A stretch of 64,000 nucleotides of DNA from JBCCDY01 sp039030555 (lineage in GTDB: Bacteria > Bacteroidota > Bacteroidia > Cytophagales > Cyclobacteriaceae): assembly GCA_039030555.1 (NCBI GenBank), contig JBCCDY010000015.1, positions 1 through 64,000 on the forward strand, written 5' to 3'. The notes beneath the pieces were generated by a model. The model had not been told where the DNA came from. It saw nothing but the letters and a program-made list of their open reading frames with translations, and ran no database searches. Of the stretch, positions 1 through 9,836 are shown piece by piece. A program made the position numbers and the translations under genes. Every line of letters begins with the position of its first letter. The stretch's first letter is position 1.

Positions 1-185
1 CTTTTCAGTGCATCAGTTTTATTATAAAATAGGTCAGTATATATTACTTTCCACGGCCTAAACCGGATAGTCCACCCTTTAGTGGCTAGTTCATAATGTG
101 ACTTTAATCTTTCTTTAAGGTTAGAAGTATAACCAATGTAAATTTTGTCGAATTTCTCTGAGTAAAGTACGTAAACAGTGAACAT
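1..185 (-). CDS. GIY-YIG domain endonuclease-like protein (partial)
   Basis: Only the N-terminal ~61 codons lie in the window; the gene runs off the left edge. The ATG is the complement of 183-185. The translation begins MFTVYVLYSEKFDKIYIGYT, which carries the paired VYVL and IYIGYT strands of the GIY-YIG nuclease fold, followed by a basic helix with LKERLKSH and the W-K-V-I-Y-T strand. Short single-domain GIY-YIG proteins of this kind (UPF0213/YhbQ-like, usually 80-100 aa) are common in Bacteroidota. Their physiological role is mostly unknown; nuclease activity is inferred from the family. It lies downstream of tRNA-Met on the same strand, separated by a terminator hairpin. Confidence 0.85.
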   Translation of the reverse strand, partial: MFTVYVLYSEKFDKIYIGYTSNLKERLKSHYELATKGWTIRFRPWKVIYTDLFYNKTDALK

Positions 186-201
186 TGAAAATTTGAAGAA
201 C

Positions 202-227
202 AAAAAAGGTGTCCCGAAAGACACCTT
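202..227 (-). terminator. Rho-independent terminator of tRNA-Met
   Basis: Read on the minus strand, an 8-bp stem AAGGTGTC/GACACCTT with a 6-nt loop is followed by a run of T. It lies just 3' of the tRNA-Met gene and before the GIY-YIG gene. Confidence 0.75.
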
Positions 228-233
228 ATTATG

Positions 234-307
234 TAGCGAAGACGGGAGTTGAACCCGTGACCTCAGGGTTATGAATCCTGCGCTCTAACCAACTGAGCTA
301 CCTCGCC
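234..307 (-). tRNA. tRNA-Met (anticodon CAT)
   Basis: The minus strand folds as a 74-nt cloverleaf. The acceptor stem is GGCGAGG/CTTCGCT with two G-U pairs and discriminator A73. The D arm is GCTC...GAGC, the seven-base anticodon loop is TTCATAA (anticodon CAT), and the T arm contains GGGTTCAACTCCC. CCA is not encoded. The acceptor and anticodon stems look like an elongator tRNA-Met, but a CAT anticodon can also be a lysidine-modified tRNA-Ile, which the sequence alone does not fully exclude. Confidence 0.9.
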
Positions 308-419
308 TGCAAATGGGATGCAAATGTACAAATTACTACCGGAAAGAATCAAGGTTTTTAAACAAAGAATTATATTGCGACCTTAGTATTTTTTTCTAAA
401 TTAATGAGAAATCGTAGGG

Positions 420-815
420 ATGGCTAAACATAAATTCGTCACTGAATTCGAAATCAACGCTTCAAAGAAAATGCTCTACCCGTATATTTATACGCCTAGT
501 GGGTTGGCAGCATGGTTCGCTGATGATGTAAACATTAACGAAGATAAAGTATACAACATTATGTGGGATGGCGAAGACCACCTCGCTAAAATGGCTTCTC
601 ATAGAACGAATGGTTTTGTAAAATTTGAATTTTTACCGGAAACTGATGAAGACGAAGATGATCCAAGCTATCTCGAATTCAGACTTGATATTAATGATCT
701 GACCCAGACTGTTTTTTTGAGAATTACGGATTACTCTGAAAATGATGATGACGAAGAACTTCAGGATATCTGGGAAAGTATGGTACTTGCATTAAAAGAA
801 ACCGTAGGAGGTTAG
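420..815 (+). CDS. START-like (SRPBCC-fold) domain protein
   Basis: A 131-aa cytoplasmic protein without signal peptide, resembling the START-like proteins of Cytophagales that sit next to an LptF/G permease. It begins MAKHKFVTEFEI and contains the helix-grip pattern SGLAAWFADDV that is typical of AHSA1/START-type ligand-pocket proteins. The C-terminal part is strongly acidic (DEDEDD, ENDDDEE). The ligand is unknown. It is followed after 51 nt by the LptF/G permease on the same strand, and this adjacency suggests a link to lipid or envelope traffic; that is inference only. Confidence 0.75.
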   Translation: MAKHKFVTEFEINASKKMLYPYIYTPSGLAAWFADDVNINEDKVYNIMWDGEDHLAKMASHRTNGFVKFEFLPETDEDEDDPSYLEFRLDINDLTQTVFLRITDYSENDDDEELQDIWESMVLALKETVGG

Positions 816-866
816 TTTGGAGCCCTTTTTGTTGACGTCTATTAAACTTTATAGAGTCGCCAGGTA

Positions 867-2498
867 TTGAAAAAAATTGATAAGCTTATTTTAGGATCTT
901 TTCTGGGTCCTTTTATACTCACCTTTCTCGTAGTAGATTTTATATTACTCACTCAGTACATGTTAAAGTACTTTGACGAGTTTGTAGGCAAGGATTTAGG
1001 GTTTGCTGTTTTTGCAGAAATGATCGGCTATTTCTGTATTAATATGTCACCTATTGCATTTCCGCTAGGTATTCTACTGGCGTCTCTCATGACCTTTGGT
1101 AATCTAGGTGAACATTTCGAATTGACTGCCCTCAAGAGCTCAGGTATTTCCCTGCTAAGAGTAATGAGGCCACTTTTCATATTTGTGGCTCTCCTTACGG
1201 TTTTTGTTTTTTATTCAAATAACTATATAGTTCCTAAAGCTAATTTGAAGGCTTATGCTCTTCTTTATGATATTCGTCATGCTAAACCAGCTTTGGATAT
1301 ACGCGAAGGGATTTTCTATAATGGTATCCCGAATTACAGTATAAAAGTAAATGAAAAGCTTCCTGATGATAAAACCCTTAAGGATATCATCATTTATAAT
1401 CATTCTGAAGGCGTAGGTAATCAGGAAGTAATTATTGCAGATTCAGGTTTGATGTATACCTTTCTAAATGAGCGTTACTTAATGTTAGAGCTCTTTGATG
1501 GGAATTGGTATAAGGAGGAGACCGCGAATAACAGTTATGCACAGCCAGTACCCCTGAACAAAAATGATTTTGAAAGCAGTAAAATCGTTTTTAGCCTGGC
1601 TTCTTTTGATTTCAAAAAGACAAAAGAAGAGCTGTTTTCTTCAAACAGGCTTATGAGATCTGTAGAGGAATTGAGGATAGATGTGGACTCTATGCAAAAC
1701 AAGCTCACTTATGAATCCTTCAGGAGCTTTTCAGATAGTAGAACTGCATTTAATTATTTCATAAAAGATGATGAGATCATTCCTGAATCGATCAAAGAGC
1801 GGAAGTTATTTCTTGACTCTATCAAAATATCGAGACTGAATGATTCTACGAACACAGGTTTAAAATATCAGAAAAAGAATGAGTTAGAAAATATTGCAGC
1901 TAATCAAAAGCCTAAAGAAAAAGTAGGGACAAAAAAAATAAGGAAAACAGAAGGAATTGATTCAACCTATTTAAGTTTGGCCGACTCTACTAAAAATCAG
2001 ATTACCGCTGAAATAGACAGTGCAGTCAACGATGGTCAAAATGGAATATCAAACTTGTATGAGCAAGCACTTATACAGGCTAGAAATCTCAAGAAAAAGT
2101 ATGAAGCAAATAGTTACAGGCTTTATGAACTAAATAGAAACAAAAACCGATACGAAATAGAGAAATACAAAAAATTCGCTCAGGCTTTTTCATGTTTAGC
2201 AATGTTTTTAATCGGCGCACCGTTGGGTGCCATCATTAAAAGAGGAGGCTTAGGACTACCCACTTTAATTTCGGTAGTTTTCTTCATCTTTTTTTATGTT
2301 CTATCTATTTGGGGAGAAAAATGGGCTAAAGAAGATATTGCGGAACCTATTTATGGAGTTTGGATGGCTAATGCCGTACTTTTACCGATAGGTATATTTT
2401 TTCTCACCCAAGCCAGAGCAGACGCCAGAATATTTGAGTCCGATTATTATGCTGTACTCTTTACTCAAATCAAAAAAAGATTCTTGCCTTCAAAATAG
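867..2498 (+). CDS. LptF/LptG family permease
   Basis: A 543-aa inner-membrane protein of the YjgP/YjgQ family, the transmembrane part of the ABC machine that extracts lipopolysaccharide and sends it across the periplasm. The N-terminal ~115 residues hold three membrane segments, including FILTFLVVDFILLTQYML and the family-typical HFELTALKSSGISLLRV. A periplasmic region follows, then three more helices at about 440-525 (LAMFLIGAPLGAIIKRGG is characteristic). E. coli LptF/G are ~360 aa; the extra length is a charged, coiled-coil-like insert at roughly 230-430. The open frame starts at TTG (867); no ATG lies close upstream. Whether it acts as LptF or LptG cannot be told. Confidence 0.88.
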   Translation: MKKIDKLILGSFLGPFILTFLVVDFILLTQYMLKYFDEFVGKDLGFAVFAEMIGYFCINMSPIAFPLGILLASLMTFGNLGEHFELTALKSSGISLLRVMRPLFIFVALLTVFVFYSNNYIVPKANLKAYALLYDIRHAKPALDIREGIFYNGIPNYSIKVNEKLPDDKTLKDIIIYNHSEGVGNQEVIIADSGLMYTFLNERYLMLELFDGNWYKEETANNSYAQPVPLNKNDFESSKIVFSLASFDFKKTKEELFSSNRLMRSVEELRIDVDSMQNKLTYESFRSFSDSRTAFNYFIKDDEIIPESIKERKLFLDSIKISRLNDSTNTGLKYQKKNELENIAANQKPKEKVGTKKIRKTEGIDSTYLSLADSTKNQITAEIDSAVNDGQNGISNLYEQALIQARNLKKKYEANSYRLYELNRNKNRYEIEKYKKFAQAFSCLAMFLIGAPLGAIIKRGGLGLPTLISVVFFIFFYVLSIWGEKWAKEDIAEPIYGVWMANAVLLPIGIFFLTQARADARIFESDYYAVLFTQIKKRFLPSK

Positions 2499-2506
2499 AG
2501 ATAGTA

Positions 2507-2537
2507 TTGATGTTGAGAAGAATATTTTATACATTTG
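2507..2537 (+). promoter_or_regulatory. Bacteroidota-type promoter of rpsO
   Basis: TTG at 2507-2509, a 20-nt spacer and TACATTTG at 2530-2537 match the Bacteroidota RpoD consensus TTTG-N19-TAnnTTTG. It lies about 28 nt before the rpsO ATG. Confidence 0.6.
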
Positions 2538-2564
2538 CGAATTAATTAGATATAGGTCAAGATA

Positions 2565-2840
2565 ATGTATTTAACCACAGAAAAGAAAGAGGAAATTTTT
2601 GAGCAGTTTGGTTTTGTGAAATCTAAGAAAGATACCGGTTCGGCAGAATCACAAATTGCATTATTTACGCATAGAATAAGCCACCTTACCCAACACTTAA
2701 AGAAGAACAAAAAAGATTATGCAACACAATTAGGGTTGTTAAAGCTAGTTGGTAAAAGAAGGCGTCTATTAGATTATCTAGCAAAAAGAGATATTGAGCG
2801 TTACAGGGCTATTATAGCCGAGCTTAAATTAAGAAAATAA
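2565..2840 (+). CDS. rpsO: 30S ribosomal protein S15
   Basis: A 91-aa protein covering the full length of bacterial uS15. It shows the family pattern [16 protein letters not shown], the [15 protein letters not shown] helix and the basic [10 protein letters not shown] motif that contacts 16S rRNA helices h20-h22. S15 is an early primary binder of the 30S platform. It has its own promoter and terminator, and pnp follows, a classic rpsO-pnp pairing in bacteria. In other bacteria S15 represses its own translation; no such leader structure was recognised here. Confidence 0.98.
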   Translation: MYLTTEKKEEIFEQFGFVKSKKDTGSAESQIALFTHRISHLTQHLKKNKKDYATQLGLLKLVGKRRRLLDYLAKRDIERYRAIIAELKLRK

Positions 2841-2858
2841 TATTTTAAGAATTGAGGG

Positions 2859-2889
2859 AAGGGAATTCACTAAAGGGGTTCCCTTTTTT
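2859..2889 (+). terminator. Terminator downstream of rpsO
   Basis: Stem AAGGGAA (2859-2865) / TTCCCTT (2879-2885), 13-nt loop, then a T run to 2889. It lies between rpsO and pnp and may attenuate rather than abolish read-through. Confidence 0.7.
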
Positions 2890-2922
2890 CATTTATACCC
2901 TCCACAGTTTTTAATCAAATTT

Positions 2923-5061
2923 ATGCAGTCAAAGGTTATTCAAAAGTCTGTCAGTTTACCCGACGGAAGAGAAATCATCATCGAAACAGGAAAATTAGCT
3001 AAACAGGCAGACGGGTCTGTGATATTAAGATTAGGGGATACCATGCTTCTAGCGACAGTGGTATCTGCTAAGGAAGCTAAAGACGGGGTGGATTTCCTAC
3101 CACTTTCGGTCGATTATCAAGAAAAATTTGCTTCAGGTGGGAAAATCCCAGGAGGGTTCTTAAAAAGAGAAGGAAGATTATCTGATTACGAAATATTGGT
3201 AAGCCGTTTGGTTGATAGAGCTTTAAGACCTCTTTTCCCAGATGATTATCATGCTGATACCCAAATTGCTATCAGTCTTATTTCTGCTGATAATACGGCA
3301 TCTCCGGATGCGTTAGCAGCTTTAGCGGCTTCTTCAGCTTTAGCAGTTTCCGATATTCCTTTCAATGGTCCTGTATCAGAGGTAAGGGTTTCTAGGATTG
3401 ACGGTGAATTTGTGATTAATCCAGGCATGGAGGATAATGCCAAAGCTGATCTCGACCTTATTGTCGCTGGGTCAATGGATAGCATTACCATGGTTGAAGG
3501 GGAGATGGATGAAGTTTCAGAAGCAGATATGCTTGAAGCTATAAAAGTTGCTCATGAAACCATAAAAGCCCAATGTCAGGTTCAATTAGAACTGACTAAA
3601 GAGACAGCTAAGGAAGAGAAGAGAGAGTACAGTCACGAAAACAGTGATGAAGCCCTAAAAGAGGAGTTAACCGAAAAGTATTTTTCAAGAATTACGGAAG
3701 CGGTTTCTGCTAAAAGTGACTCTAAAGATGTTAGAAAAGAAGCTTTCAAATCAATAAGAAATGAATACATCGAAAGTCTTCCTGAGGATCATGAAGTTGA
3801 TCTTTTCTTAGTAAATAAATACTTCGGACAATTAGAGAAGAAAGCTTCAAGAGATCTTGTCTTAAAAGAAAAAATAAGAATCGACGGTCGTCAACTCAAT
3901 GAGATCCGACCGATTTGGTGTGAGGTAGATTATTTACCTTCTGCGCATGGTTCGGCTGTTTTTACAAGGGGAGAAACCCAGTCGTTGACAACCATGACTT
4001 TAGGTACAAAGCTAGATGAGCAGCTCATCGATAGTGTTCTGTATTCCGGCTCGTCTAAGTTTATATTACATTATAATTTTCCGGCATTTTCTACAGGTGA
4101 AGTTAGACCCAATAGAGGTCCTGGAAGAAGAGAGGTTGGACATGGTAATCTTGCCATGAGAGCATTAAAGAAAGTAATGCCTAAAGATGATGATAATCCA
4201 TATACGGTAAGGATCGTATCTGATATTTTGGAATCTAACGGTTCTTCATCTATGGCTACGGTTTGTGCGGGTACACTCGCTTTGATGGACGGAGGTTTTA
4301 ATATCAAAGCTCCGGTATCAGGTATTGCGATGGGTCTTATCACGGATAGTGAGACAGGAGAATTTGCAGTACTATCTGATATTTTAGGAGATGAAGATCA
4401 TCTGGGCGATATGGACTTTAAAGTTACAGGTACTAAAGATGGTATCACGGCTTGTCAGATGGATATTAAAGTAGACGGACTTTCCTATGAAATTCTATCT
4501 CAGGCACTAGAGCAGGCGAAGGAGGGAAGACTCCATATTCTGGGTAAAATGCTTGAAGTATTACCTGAAAACAGGTCTGATTATAAAGCAAATGCACCTA
4601 GAGCAGAAGCTTTAAAAATCAAAAAAGAATTTATAGGAGCAGTTATCGGACCAGGTGGAAAAGTAATTCAGGAGATCCAAAAAGACACTGGAGCTACGAT
4701 CGTTATAGAAGAAAAAGACGATCACGGTCTTGTAAATATTTTTGCAACGGGAAAAGAATCAATGGATTCTGCAGTAGCTAAAATTAAAGGCTTGACGGCA
4801 ACTGCGGAAGAAGGTGAAGTATATGATGCTAAAGTAAAATCTGTAATGCCTTACGGCGCATTCATGGAATTTTTGCCAGGTAAAGAAGGTTTACTTCATA
4901 TCTCAGAAATCAAATGGGAAAGGTTAGAGAAGATGGATGGGTTATTAGAAGAAGGTGAAATTTTCCCAGTGAAATTGATTGGTATAGACAAGAAAACTGG
5001 AAAATTCCGTTTATCGAGAAAAGTCCTGCTTCCAAAACCTACGGACGAAGTATCTGGTTAA
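2923..5061 (+). CDS. pnp: Polyribonucleotide nucleotidyltransferase (PNPase)
   Basis: A 712-aa phosphorolytic 3'-5' exoribonuclease that degrades mRNA and can also add 3' tails. Domain order is standard: first RNase PH domain (about 1-210), helical linker, second RNase PH domain (about 320-550, with [11 protein letters not shown] and [10 protein letters not shown]), a KH domain ([20 protein letters not shown], about 565-625) and an S1 domain ([16 protein letters not shown], about 640-705). The catalytic-site region around [15 protein letters not shown] is intact. The length is normal for the family. The gene follows rpsO and precedes rpoD on the same strand. Confidence 0.98.
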   Translation: MQSKVIQKSVSLPDGREIIIETGKLAKQADGSVILRLGDTMLLATVVSAKEAKDGVDFLPLSVDYQEKFASGGKIPGGFLKREGRLSDYEILVSRLVDRALRPLFPDDYHADTQIAISLISADNTASPDALAALAASSALAVSDIPFNGPVSEVRVSRIDGEFVINPGMEDNAKADLDLIVAGSMDSITMVEGEMDEVSEADMLEAIKVAHETIKAQCQVQLELTKETAKEEKREYSHENSDEALKEELTEKYFSRITEAVSAKSDSKDVRKEAFKSIRNEYIESLPEDHEVDLFLVNKYFGQLEKKASRDLVLKEKIRIDGRQLNEIRPIWCEVDYLPSAHGSAVFTRGETQSLTTMTLGTKLDEQLIDSVLYSGSSKFILHYNFPAFSTGEVRPNRGPGRREVGHGNLAMRALKKVMPKDDDNPYTVRIVSDILESNGSSSMATVCAGTLALMDGGFNIKAPVSGIAMGLITDSETGEFAVLSDILGDEDHLGDMDFKVTGTKDGITACQMDIKVDGLSYEILSQALEQAKEGRLHILGKMLEVLPENRSDYKANAPRAEALKIKKEFIGAVIGPGGKVIQEIQKDTGATIVIEEKDDHGLVNIFATGKESMDSAVAKIKGLTATAEEGEVYDAKVKSVMPYGAFMEFLPGKEGLLHISEIKWERLEKMDGLLEEGEIFPVKLIGIDKKTGKFRLSRKVLLPKPTDEVSG

Positions 5062-5139
5062 TTTAAAAATCATGATCCTAAAGAACTGATTATTGATTAT
5101 ATTTTGTTGTAATACGAGTAACAAGAATAAACAAGCTGA

Positions 5140-6003
5140 ATGAGACAATTAAAAATAAGTAAACAGATCACTAATAGGGAGAGTCAATCCCTTGATAAAT
5201 ACCTTCAGGAAATCGGTAAAGTTGATCTGCTTACACCTGATGAAGAAGTTGATCTGGCCAAACGTATTAAGGAGGGCGATCAACTTGCTCTTGAAAAACT
5301 AACTAAAGCCAACTTAAGATTCGTCGTATCTGTTGCTAAACAGTATCAAAATCAGGGTTTGTCTCTCGGCGATTTGATAAATGAAGGAAACTTAGGTCTC
5401 ATTAAAGCTGCTCAAAGGTTCGATGAAACACGTGGATTCAAATTCATATCATATGCGGTATGGTGGATTCGTCAATCGATCCTTCAGGCATTAGCAGAGC
5501 AGTCAAGAATCGTAAGACTTCCATTAAACAGAGTAGGGTCATTAAATAAAATATCCAAAACGTTTTCCGAATTAGAGCAAAAATACGAGCGTGAACCATC
5601 CCCTGATGAGTTGGCTGAGGTTCTGGAAGTAACGACTAATGAGGTTGTTGATACCATGAAGATTTCTGGTCGACACGTTTCTATGGATGCTCCTTTTGTT
5701 CAGGGAGAAGAAAACTCACTTTTGGATGTTCTAGAGAACGATAGTGAGGAAACTCCAGACAACGAGCTCATGAATGACTCGCTGAGAAAAGAGGTCCAAA
5801 GAGCATTATCTACTTTAACTCAAAGAGAGGCTGATGTGATAACTCTATACTTTGGATTGAACGGTGAACATTCTATGACGCTTGAAGAAATTGGAGAAAA
5901 ATTCAATTTAACTAGAGAAAGGGTAAGACAAATCAAAGAGAAGGCTATAAGAAGGCTACGACATACATCCAGAAGCAAAGCTTTAAAACCTTATTTGGGA
6001 TAG
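5140..6003 (+). CDS. rpoD: RNA polymerase primary sigma factor RpoD (SigA)
   Basis: A 287-aa sigma-70 of the short Bacteroidota type, which lacks region 1.1 and the long non-conserved insert of E. coli RpoD. It begins [20 protein letters not shown]. Region 1.2 ([22 protein letters not shown]), region 2 ([20 protein letters not shown], then the -10 recognition helix [16 protein letters not shown]), region 3 and the region 4 helix-turn-helix ([20 protein letters not shown]) are all present. This is the housekeeping sigma factor expected to read the TTG...TAnnTTTG promoters seen elsewhere in the window. It stands alone between pnp and trxB. Confidence 0.96.
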   Translation: MRQLKISKQITNRESQSLDKYLQEIGKVDLLTPDEEVDLAKRIKEGDQLALEKLTKANLRFVVSVAKQYQNQGLSLGDLINEGNLGLIKAAQRFDETRGFKFISYAVWWIRQSILQALAEQSRIVRLPLNRVGSLNKISKTFSELEQKYEREPSPDELAEVLEVTTNEVVDTMKISGRHVSMDAPFVQGEENSLLDVLENDSEETPDNELMNDSLRKEVQRALSTLTQREADVITLYFGLNGEHSMTLEEIGEKFNLTRERVRQIKEKAIRRLRHTSRSKALKPYLG

Positions 6004-6063
6004 GTATTGTACCAGGTACGACATACCTATTTCAATATAATCGTAGAGGAAACCTACGGTTAT
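6001..6063 (+). other. Two hairpins between rpoD and trxB
   Basis: The first hairpin starts at the rpoD stop codon (about 6001-6030, arms AGGTAT...GTACC and GGTAC...ATACCT with a small bulge). The second has a 10-bp stem, 6037-6046 pairing with 6054-6063. Neither has a T run, so they are not typical terminators; they may be an mRNA processing or stability element. Confidence 0.4.
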
Positions 6064-6100
6064 AAGTGTTCGTTGAGAAGGTAATTAAGAATCAATTAAA

Positions 6101-7042
6101 ATGGACAAAATACAGGTATTGATATTAGGGTCAGGTCCTGCTGGTTACACCGCTGCTATTTATGCAGCTCGTGCGGGAATGAAACCCGTTATATATACGG
6201 GAGCGGAACCAGGTGGACAATTAACCACTACGACTGATGTAGAGAATTTCCCAGGTTATCCTGAAGGAGTTAATGGGCCTCAAATGATGACAGATCTTCA
6301 ACAACAAGCTGAAAGATTTGGAACAGAGGTTAAGTTTGGAATGGCTACTTCGGTGGATTTTTCAAGTTATCCTCATAAGGTTACTATTGATGAAAAAACA
6401 GATATTGAAGCTGAGGTAGTAATTATTGCCACGGGTGCAAGTGCAAAATATCTTGGACTTCCTTCTGAAAAGGAATACATGAACAGAGGTGTTTCTGCAT
6501 GTGCTATATGCGACGGATTTTTCTTTAAAGGAAAGCCTGTTGCCGTAGTAGGAGGTGGAGATTCAGCGGCAGAAGAAGCTACCTATCTGGCAAATCTATG
6601 CCCGAAGGTTTACTTAATTGTACGTCGTGATGAGATGAGAGCTTCTCAGATTATGCAACAAAGAGCTATAAATCATCCAAATATTGAAATCCTTTGGAAT
6701 ACGGAAACCGAAGAGATTTATGGAGGAGATGAAGTAGACGGAGTTAGAGTTGTCAATAACGTAACTGGTGAGAAGACAGATTTAGACGTAAAAGGATTCT
6801 TTGTCGCGATAGGTCACAAGCCTAATACGGATATTTTCAAGGATTATATAGATATGGATTCTATGGGCTACATAGAAAATATTCCAGGAACGAGTAAAAC
6901 GAATGTTGAAGGTGTATTTGTTGCTGGTGATGCAGCTGATAAGAACTATAGGCAAGCGATCACAGCAGCTGGTACGGGTTGTATGTCAGCATTAGATGCT
7001 GAGAAATTCTTAGCTCATAAAGAAATGGAAGTAGCTTCATAG
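6101..7042 (+). CDS. trxB: Thioredoxin-disulfide reductase
   Basis: A 313-aa cytoplasmic flavoprotein that passes electrons from NADPH via FAD and a redox-active disulfide to thioredoxin. The N-terminal FAD motif is GSGPAGYTAAIYAARAG, the redox centre is CAIC (about residues 134-137, in SACAICDGFFF), the NADPH motif is GGGDSAAEEATYL, and the C-terminal FAD motif is GVFVAGDAADKNYRQA. Length is typical of the low-molecular-weight enzyme. It is monocistronic and ends in a terminator. In bacillithiol-producing bacteria TrxB paralogs such as Bdr/YpdA exist, but the CAIC centre marks this one as a true TrxB. Confidence 0.96.
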   Translation: MDKIQVLILGSGPAGYTAAIYAARAGMKPVIYTGAEPGGQLTTTTDVENFPGYPEGVNGPQMMTDLQQQAERFGTEVKFGMATSVDFSSYPHKVTIDEKTDIEAEVVIIATGASAKYLGLPSEKEYMNRGVSACAICDGFFFKGKPVAVVGGGDSAAEEATYLANLCPKVYLIVRRDEMRASQIMQQRAINHPNIEILWNTETEEIYGGDEVDGVRVVNNVTGEKTDLDVKGFFVAIGHKPNTDIFKDYIDMDSMGYIENIPGTSKTNVEGVFVAGDAADKNYRQAITAAGTGCMSALDAEKFLAHKEMEVAS

Positions 7043-7070
7043 TCAGGCTATTTATCAATAAACAATTTGA

Positions 7071-7101
7071 AACCTGAGGTATACTTACTTCAGGTTTTTT
7101 T
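7071..7101 (+). terminator. Terminator of trxB
   Basis: Stem AACCTGA (7071-7077) / TCAGGTT (7090-7096), followed by a run of T to 7101. Confidence 0.8.
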
Positions 7102-7137
7102 ATTTAAAAAACCGGATTCTTAAATTAATTTTCGATC

Positions 7138-7854
7138 ATGAAGTTGGATATACTAGTATTTGCTGCTCACCCGGATGATGCAGAACTATCGTGTGGAGGT
7201 ACCATTGCAACTTATGTGAAGCGTGGAAAATCTGTTGGGGTCATTGATCTGACCAGAGGTGAAATGGGTACCCGAGGCACTCAGGAAATCAGGGACGAGG
7301 AGTCAAAGAACGCTTCTCAAATATTACAGTTATCAGTAAGAGATAATTTATCACTAAGAGATTCATTTTTTGAAAAAGATGAAGTCAGTCTGATTAAGGT
7401 CATTGAAAAAATCAGACAATATCGCCCTGATATCGTCCTGGCAAATGCTATTAAGGACAGGCATCCCGATCACGCTAGGGCCGCTGAAGTGTTACAACGC
7501 GCTTTTTTTATTTCGGGTTTGAAGAAGGTAAATACAACTTTGAATAATGAGGCCCAAGAACCTTGGAGGCCTCGGGTGATGTATCACTATATACAGAGCG
7601 AGTTCATAAAGCCCGATTTTGTTGCAGATGTCTCGGAAGGGTGGGAAATGAAGATGGAGGCTGTGAAAGCTTATAAATCTCAGTTTTACGATCCAAACTC
7701 CGATGAGCCGGAAACGTATATTTCTTCACCAGAATTCATGAAGATGATCGAAGCCAGAGGTAAGGAACTTGGTCATTCAATTGGAGTGAGATATGGTGAA
7801 GGCTTTACGATAAATAGGTATCTGGGGGTATCGGATGTATTTGCGCTTAAATGA
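7138..7854 (+). CDS. bshB1: Bacillithiol biosynthesis deacetylase BshB1
   Basis: A 238-aa zinc-dependent deacetylase of the LmbE/PIG-L family that removes the acetyl group from GlcNAc-malate in bacillithiol synthesis. The zinc and catalytic motif AAHPDDAELSCGG lies at about residues 9-21, and the second metal histidine is in DRHPDHARAA. The DLTRGEMGTRGT stretch is diagnostic of the BshB1 subfamily. No signal peptide is present. The other bsh genes (bshA, bshC) are not in this window. The gene converges tail-to-tail with the glycosyltransferase gene, with no intervening base. Confidence 0.92.
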   Translation: MKLDILVFAAHPDDAELSCGGTIATYVKRGKSVGVIDLTRGEMGTRGTQEIRDEESKNASQILQLSVRDNLSLRDSFFEKDEVSLIKVIEKIRQYRPDIVLANAIKDRHPDHARAAEVLQRAFFISGLKKVNTTLNNEAQEPWRPRVMYHYIQSEFIKPDFVADVSEGWEMKMEAVKAYKSQFYDPNSDEPETYISSPEFMKMIEARGKELGHSIGVRYGEGFTINRYLGVSDVFALK

Positions 7855-9123
7855 TCACTCCGTCCAAGATTTTTCAGAGTAGCGTTTATCCATAATTCTC
7901 ATTTCTTCCAACCAATCGTGTTTATCTAAAGAGTTCTTTTCTGATTGGAAGAGGTTGGAGAATAGCCATTCACAGCAGCTTTCTAGCGGTAAATTTGGAT
8001 GATGGAAATCCCTGCTATAATGCACGAATTTTAATACTTTAAGTCCGTTAAACCATTGAAAAAATCGCTTTTCAAAAGCCTCATAAGTTTTAGTGTCTTT
8101 CTTTATTCGATTTAGCTGATTTTCGAAACCATCTTGTTCTAAAAATTCTCTAATAGCGTTTGGTAGGTTCTCCTTTAACGACTCTATATTATTTATTCTG
8201 TGGTAATCAGGTACTTGCTTGAAAAAGACTTTTAATTCTTCAAAGGTCTTAGGACTGTAACTTTTGGACTTTTCGTCAGTATCCCCGGAAACCCAACCCG
8301 ACATAAAACGACCTGTTCCAAAGGGAACCCTTGTAGATACCCTCGGTGATGGGTAAATAGTGCACTCATAAATATCTTTATAGTTTCCATAAGGAATGAT
8401 TTTATGAAGAAAGTAGAAATCTTCACCAGCTTTTCGCTTATTCATGCCCCCGGCCTTTTCATAAATAGATGACCTTACTGCCATACTAGACCCTATTGTG
8501 TGATGAGCATAAGGATAACGGGCAGATTTTAAGGCATTTATATAATATCTTAAATGGAGTTCGTAGTTGATGATGCCGGATATGATTTCTTGATCATACC
8601 CATTCAAAGGATGTTCAAAGTTGATAGAACACCCGTACATAGTACTGCTAGTAGAGTGCTGTTCCAGTATTTCCAGATAGTTTTTTGAGCAGGAACTATC
8701 GGCATCAAAACAGACAATAAAGCCGTCATTTCCAGATGCGTTAAACCTTCTGAATGCCTCATCCATTCCGATTTTTCTTGCATAACCAACGCCAGCCTCT
8801 TTTTGACCCAGCTTACTAATATGTCTAATGAAAAACCTTTTTGAATAAGTGTTGTGTTCATTTGCCCATTTTGTAGCCTCTACAAAGGTATTCGTATTCT
8901 GTTTTAACACTTCTTCAGACTCCTTAATCGAGTCATTTATAATGACTATAACTTCTACCGAAGTACTTATGTCATTACATTCATTAATACTCTTTAAAGA
9001 ATCTATTAGTGTATTTTCATTGTAGCAGGGAATTACTATGCAGAGGCTTAGGTCATCATTTGGAGGAACTTCAATAAGCTGATGTTGGTAAGAATACCTC
9101 TTGAGATAGAGGGATTCTTTCAT
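7855..9123 (-). CDS. Family 2 glycosyltransferase
   Basis: A 422-aa GT-A fold glycosyltransferase. The N-terminal nucleotide-binding strand is LSLCIVIPCYNE, the metal-binding DxD motif is CFDADSSC (about 145-152), and the acceptor-side ED motif is in KAGEDFYFLHK. No transmembrane helix or signal peptide is evident. The sugar donor and acceptor cannot be told. Its start codon abuts the stop of pdxH upstream on the same strand, so the two genes are probably co-transcribed, though no functional link is obvious. Confidence 0.8.
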   Translation of the reverse strand: MKESLYLKRYSYQHQLIEVPPNDDLSLCIVIPCYNENTLIDSLKSINECNDISTSVEVIVIINDSIKESEEVLKQNTNTFVEATKWANEHNTYSKRFFIRHISKLGQKEAGVGYARKIGMDEAFRRFNASGNDGFIVCFDADSSCSKNYLEILEQHSTSSTMYGCSINFEHPLNGYDQEIISGIINYELHLRYYINALKSARYPYAHHTIGSSMAVRSSIYEKAGGMNKRKAGEDFYFLHKIIPYGNYKDIYECTIYPSPRVSTRVPFGTGRFMSGWVSGDTDEKSKSYSPKTFEELKVFFKQVPDYHRINNIESLKENLPNAIREFLEQDGFENQLNRIKKDTKTYEAFEKRFFQWFNGLKVLKFVHYSRDFHHPNLPLESCCEWLFSNLFQSEKNSLDKHDWLEEMRIMDKRYSEKSWTE

Positions 9124-9771
9124 TTAAGGATACAGTCTTTGAACATCCCAAGACATATTTGTCTTTAATCTATATTCAAAACGATCGTGTAATCTACTTA
9201 CTCTACCTTGCCAAAATTCAAAATAGTTGGGTGTAATTTCGAATCCTCCCCAATAATCAGGTCGTTTGATTTCCTGCCCTTCAAATTTCTCCGTCATTGC
9301 ACTAAATTGATCTTCAATGATTTCCCTGCTTTCTAGTGGGCTACTTTGATGTGATACCCATGCTCCAATTTGGCTGTCTTTGGGCCTTGAACTGAAATAC
9401 TCATCTGAAGCTTCAGAACTCATTCTTTCACAATTACCATGAATTCGAACTTGTTTTTCCAGTTCAGGCCAGAAGAAATTCAGGGAAACATGGCTGTTTT
9501 GTTCTATTTCCTTTGACTTCCGACTATAGTAGTTCGTGAAAAACCTGAACTTACCATTTACAATACCTTTTAATAATACAACTCTCGAGGTTGGAGAACC
9601 AGAATCGGTTTCAATGGTGGAAAGTACCATTGCAGTAGGTTCAATATTCTTGGATTTGATGGCTTCATCCAGCCACTTCTGGAAAAGTTCAGTCGGGTTT
9701 GCAATTAACTGACTTTCATCCAGTTGATCCTTATCGTAGTCTCTTCTGATTCCTGAGGTATCCCTATTCAT
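9124..9771 (-). CDS. pdxH: Pyridoxamine/pyridoxine 5'-phosphate oxidase
   Basis: A 215-aa FMN-dependent oxidase that makes pyridoxal 5'-phosphate, in the salvage and final step of vitamin B6 synthesis. It shows the family start (GIRRDYDKDQLDESQ), FMN-binding residues in SRVVLLKG and TNYYSRKS, and the C-terminal signature FEFWQGRVSRLHDR with the substrate-binding Arg and His. Length equals the standard enzyme. It is divergent from miaE and upstream of the glycosyltransferase. Confidence 0.96.
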   Translation of the reverse strand: MNRDTSGIRRDYDKDQLDESQLIANPTELFQKWLDEAIKSKNIEPTAMVLSTIETDSGSPTSRVVLLKGIVNGKFRFFTNYYSRKSKEIEQNSHVSLNFFWPELEKQVRIHGNCERMSSEASDEYFSSRPKDSQIGAWVSHQSSPLESREIIEDQFSAMTEKFEGQEIKRPDYWGGFEITPNYFEFWQGRVSRLHDRFEYRLKTNMSWDVQRLYP

Positions 9772-9836
9772 AATATTCTGTATACAAAGTAAGAAATTGT
9801 TTTTTCTATAAAAGGTTTTCGAAAAGCTTTTGTCTT

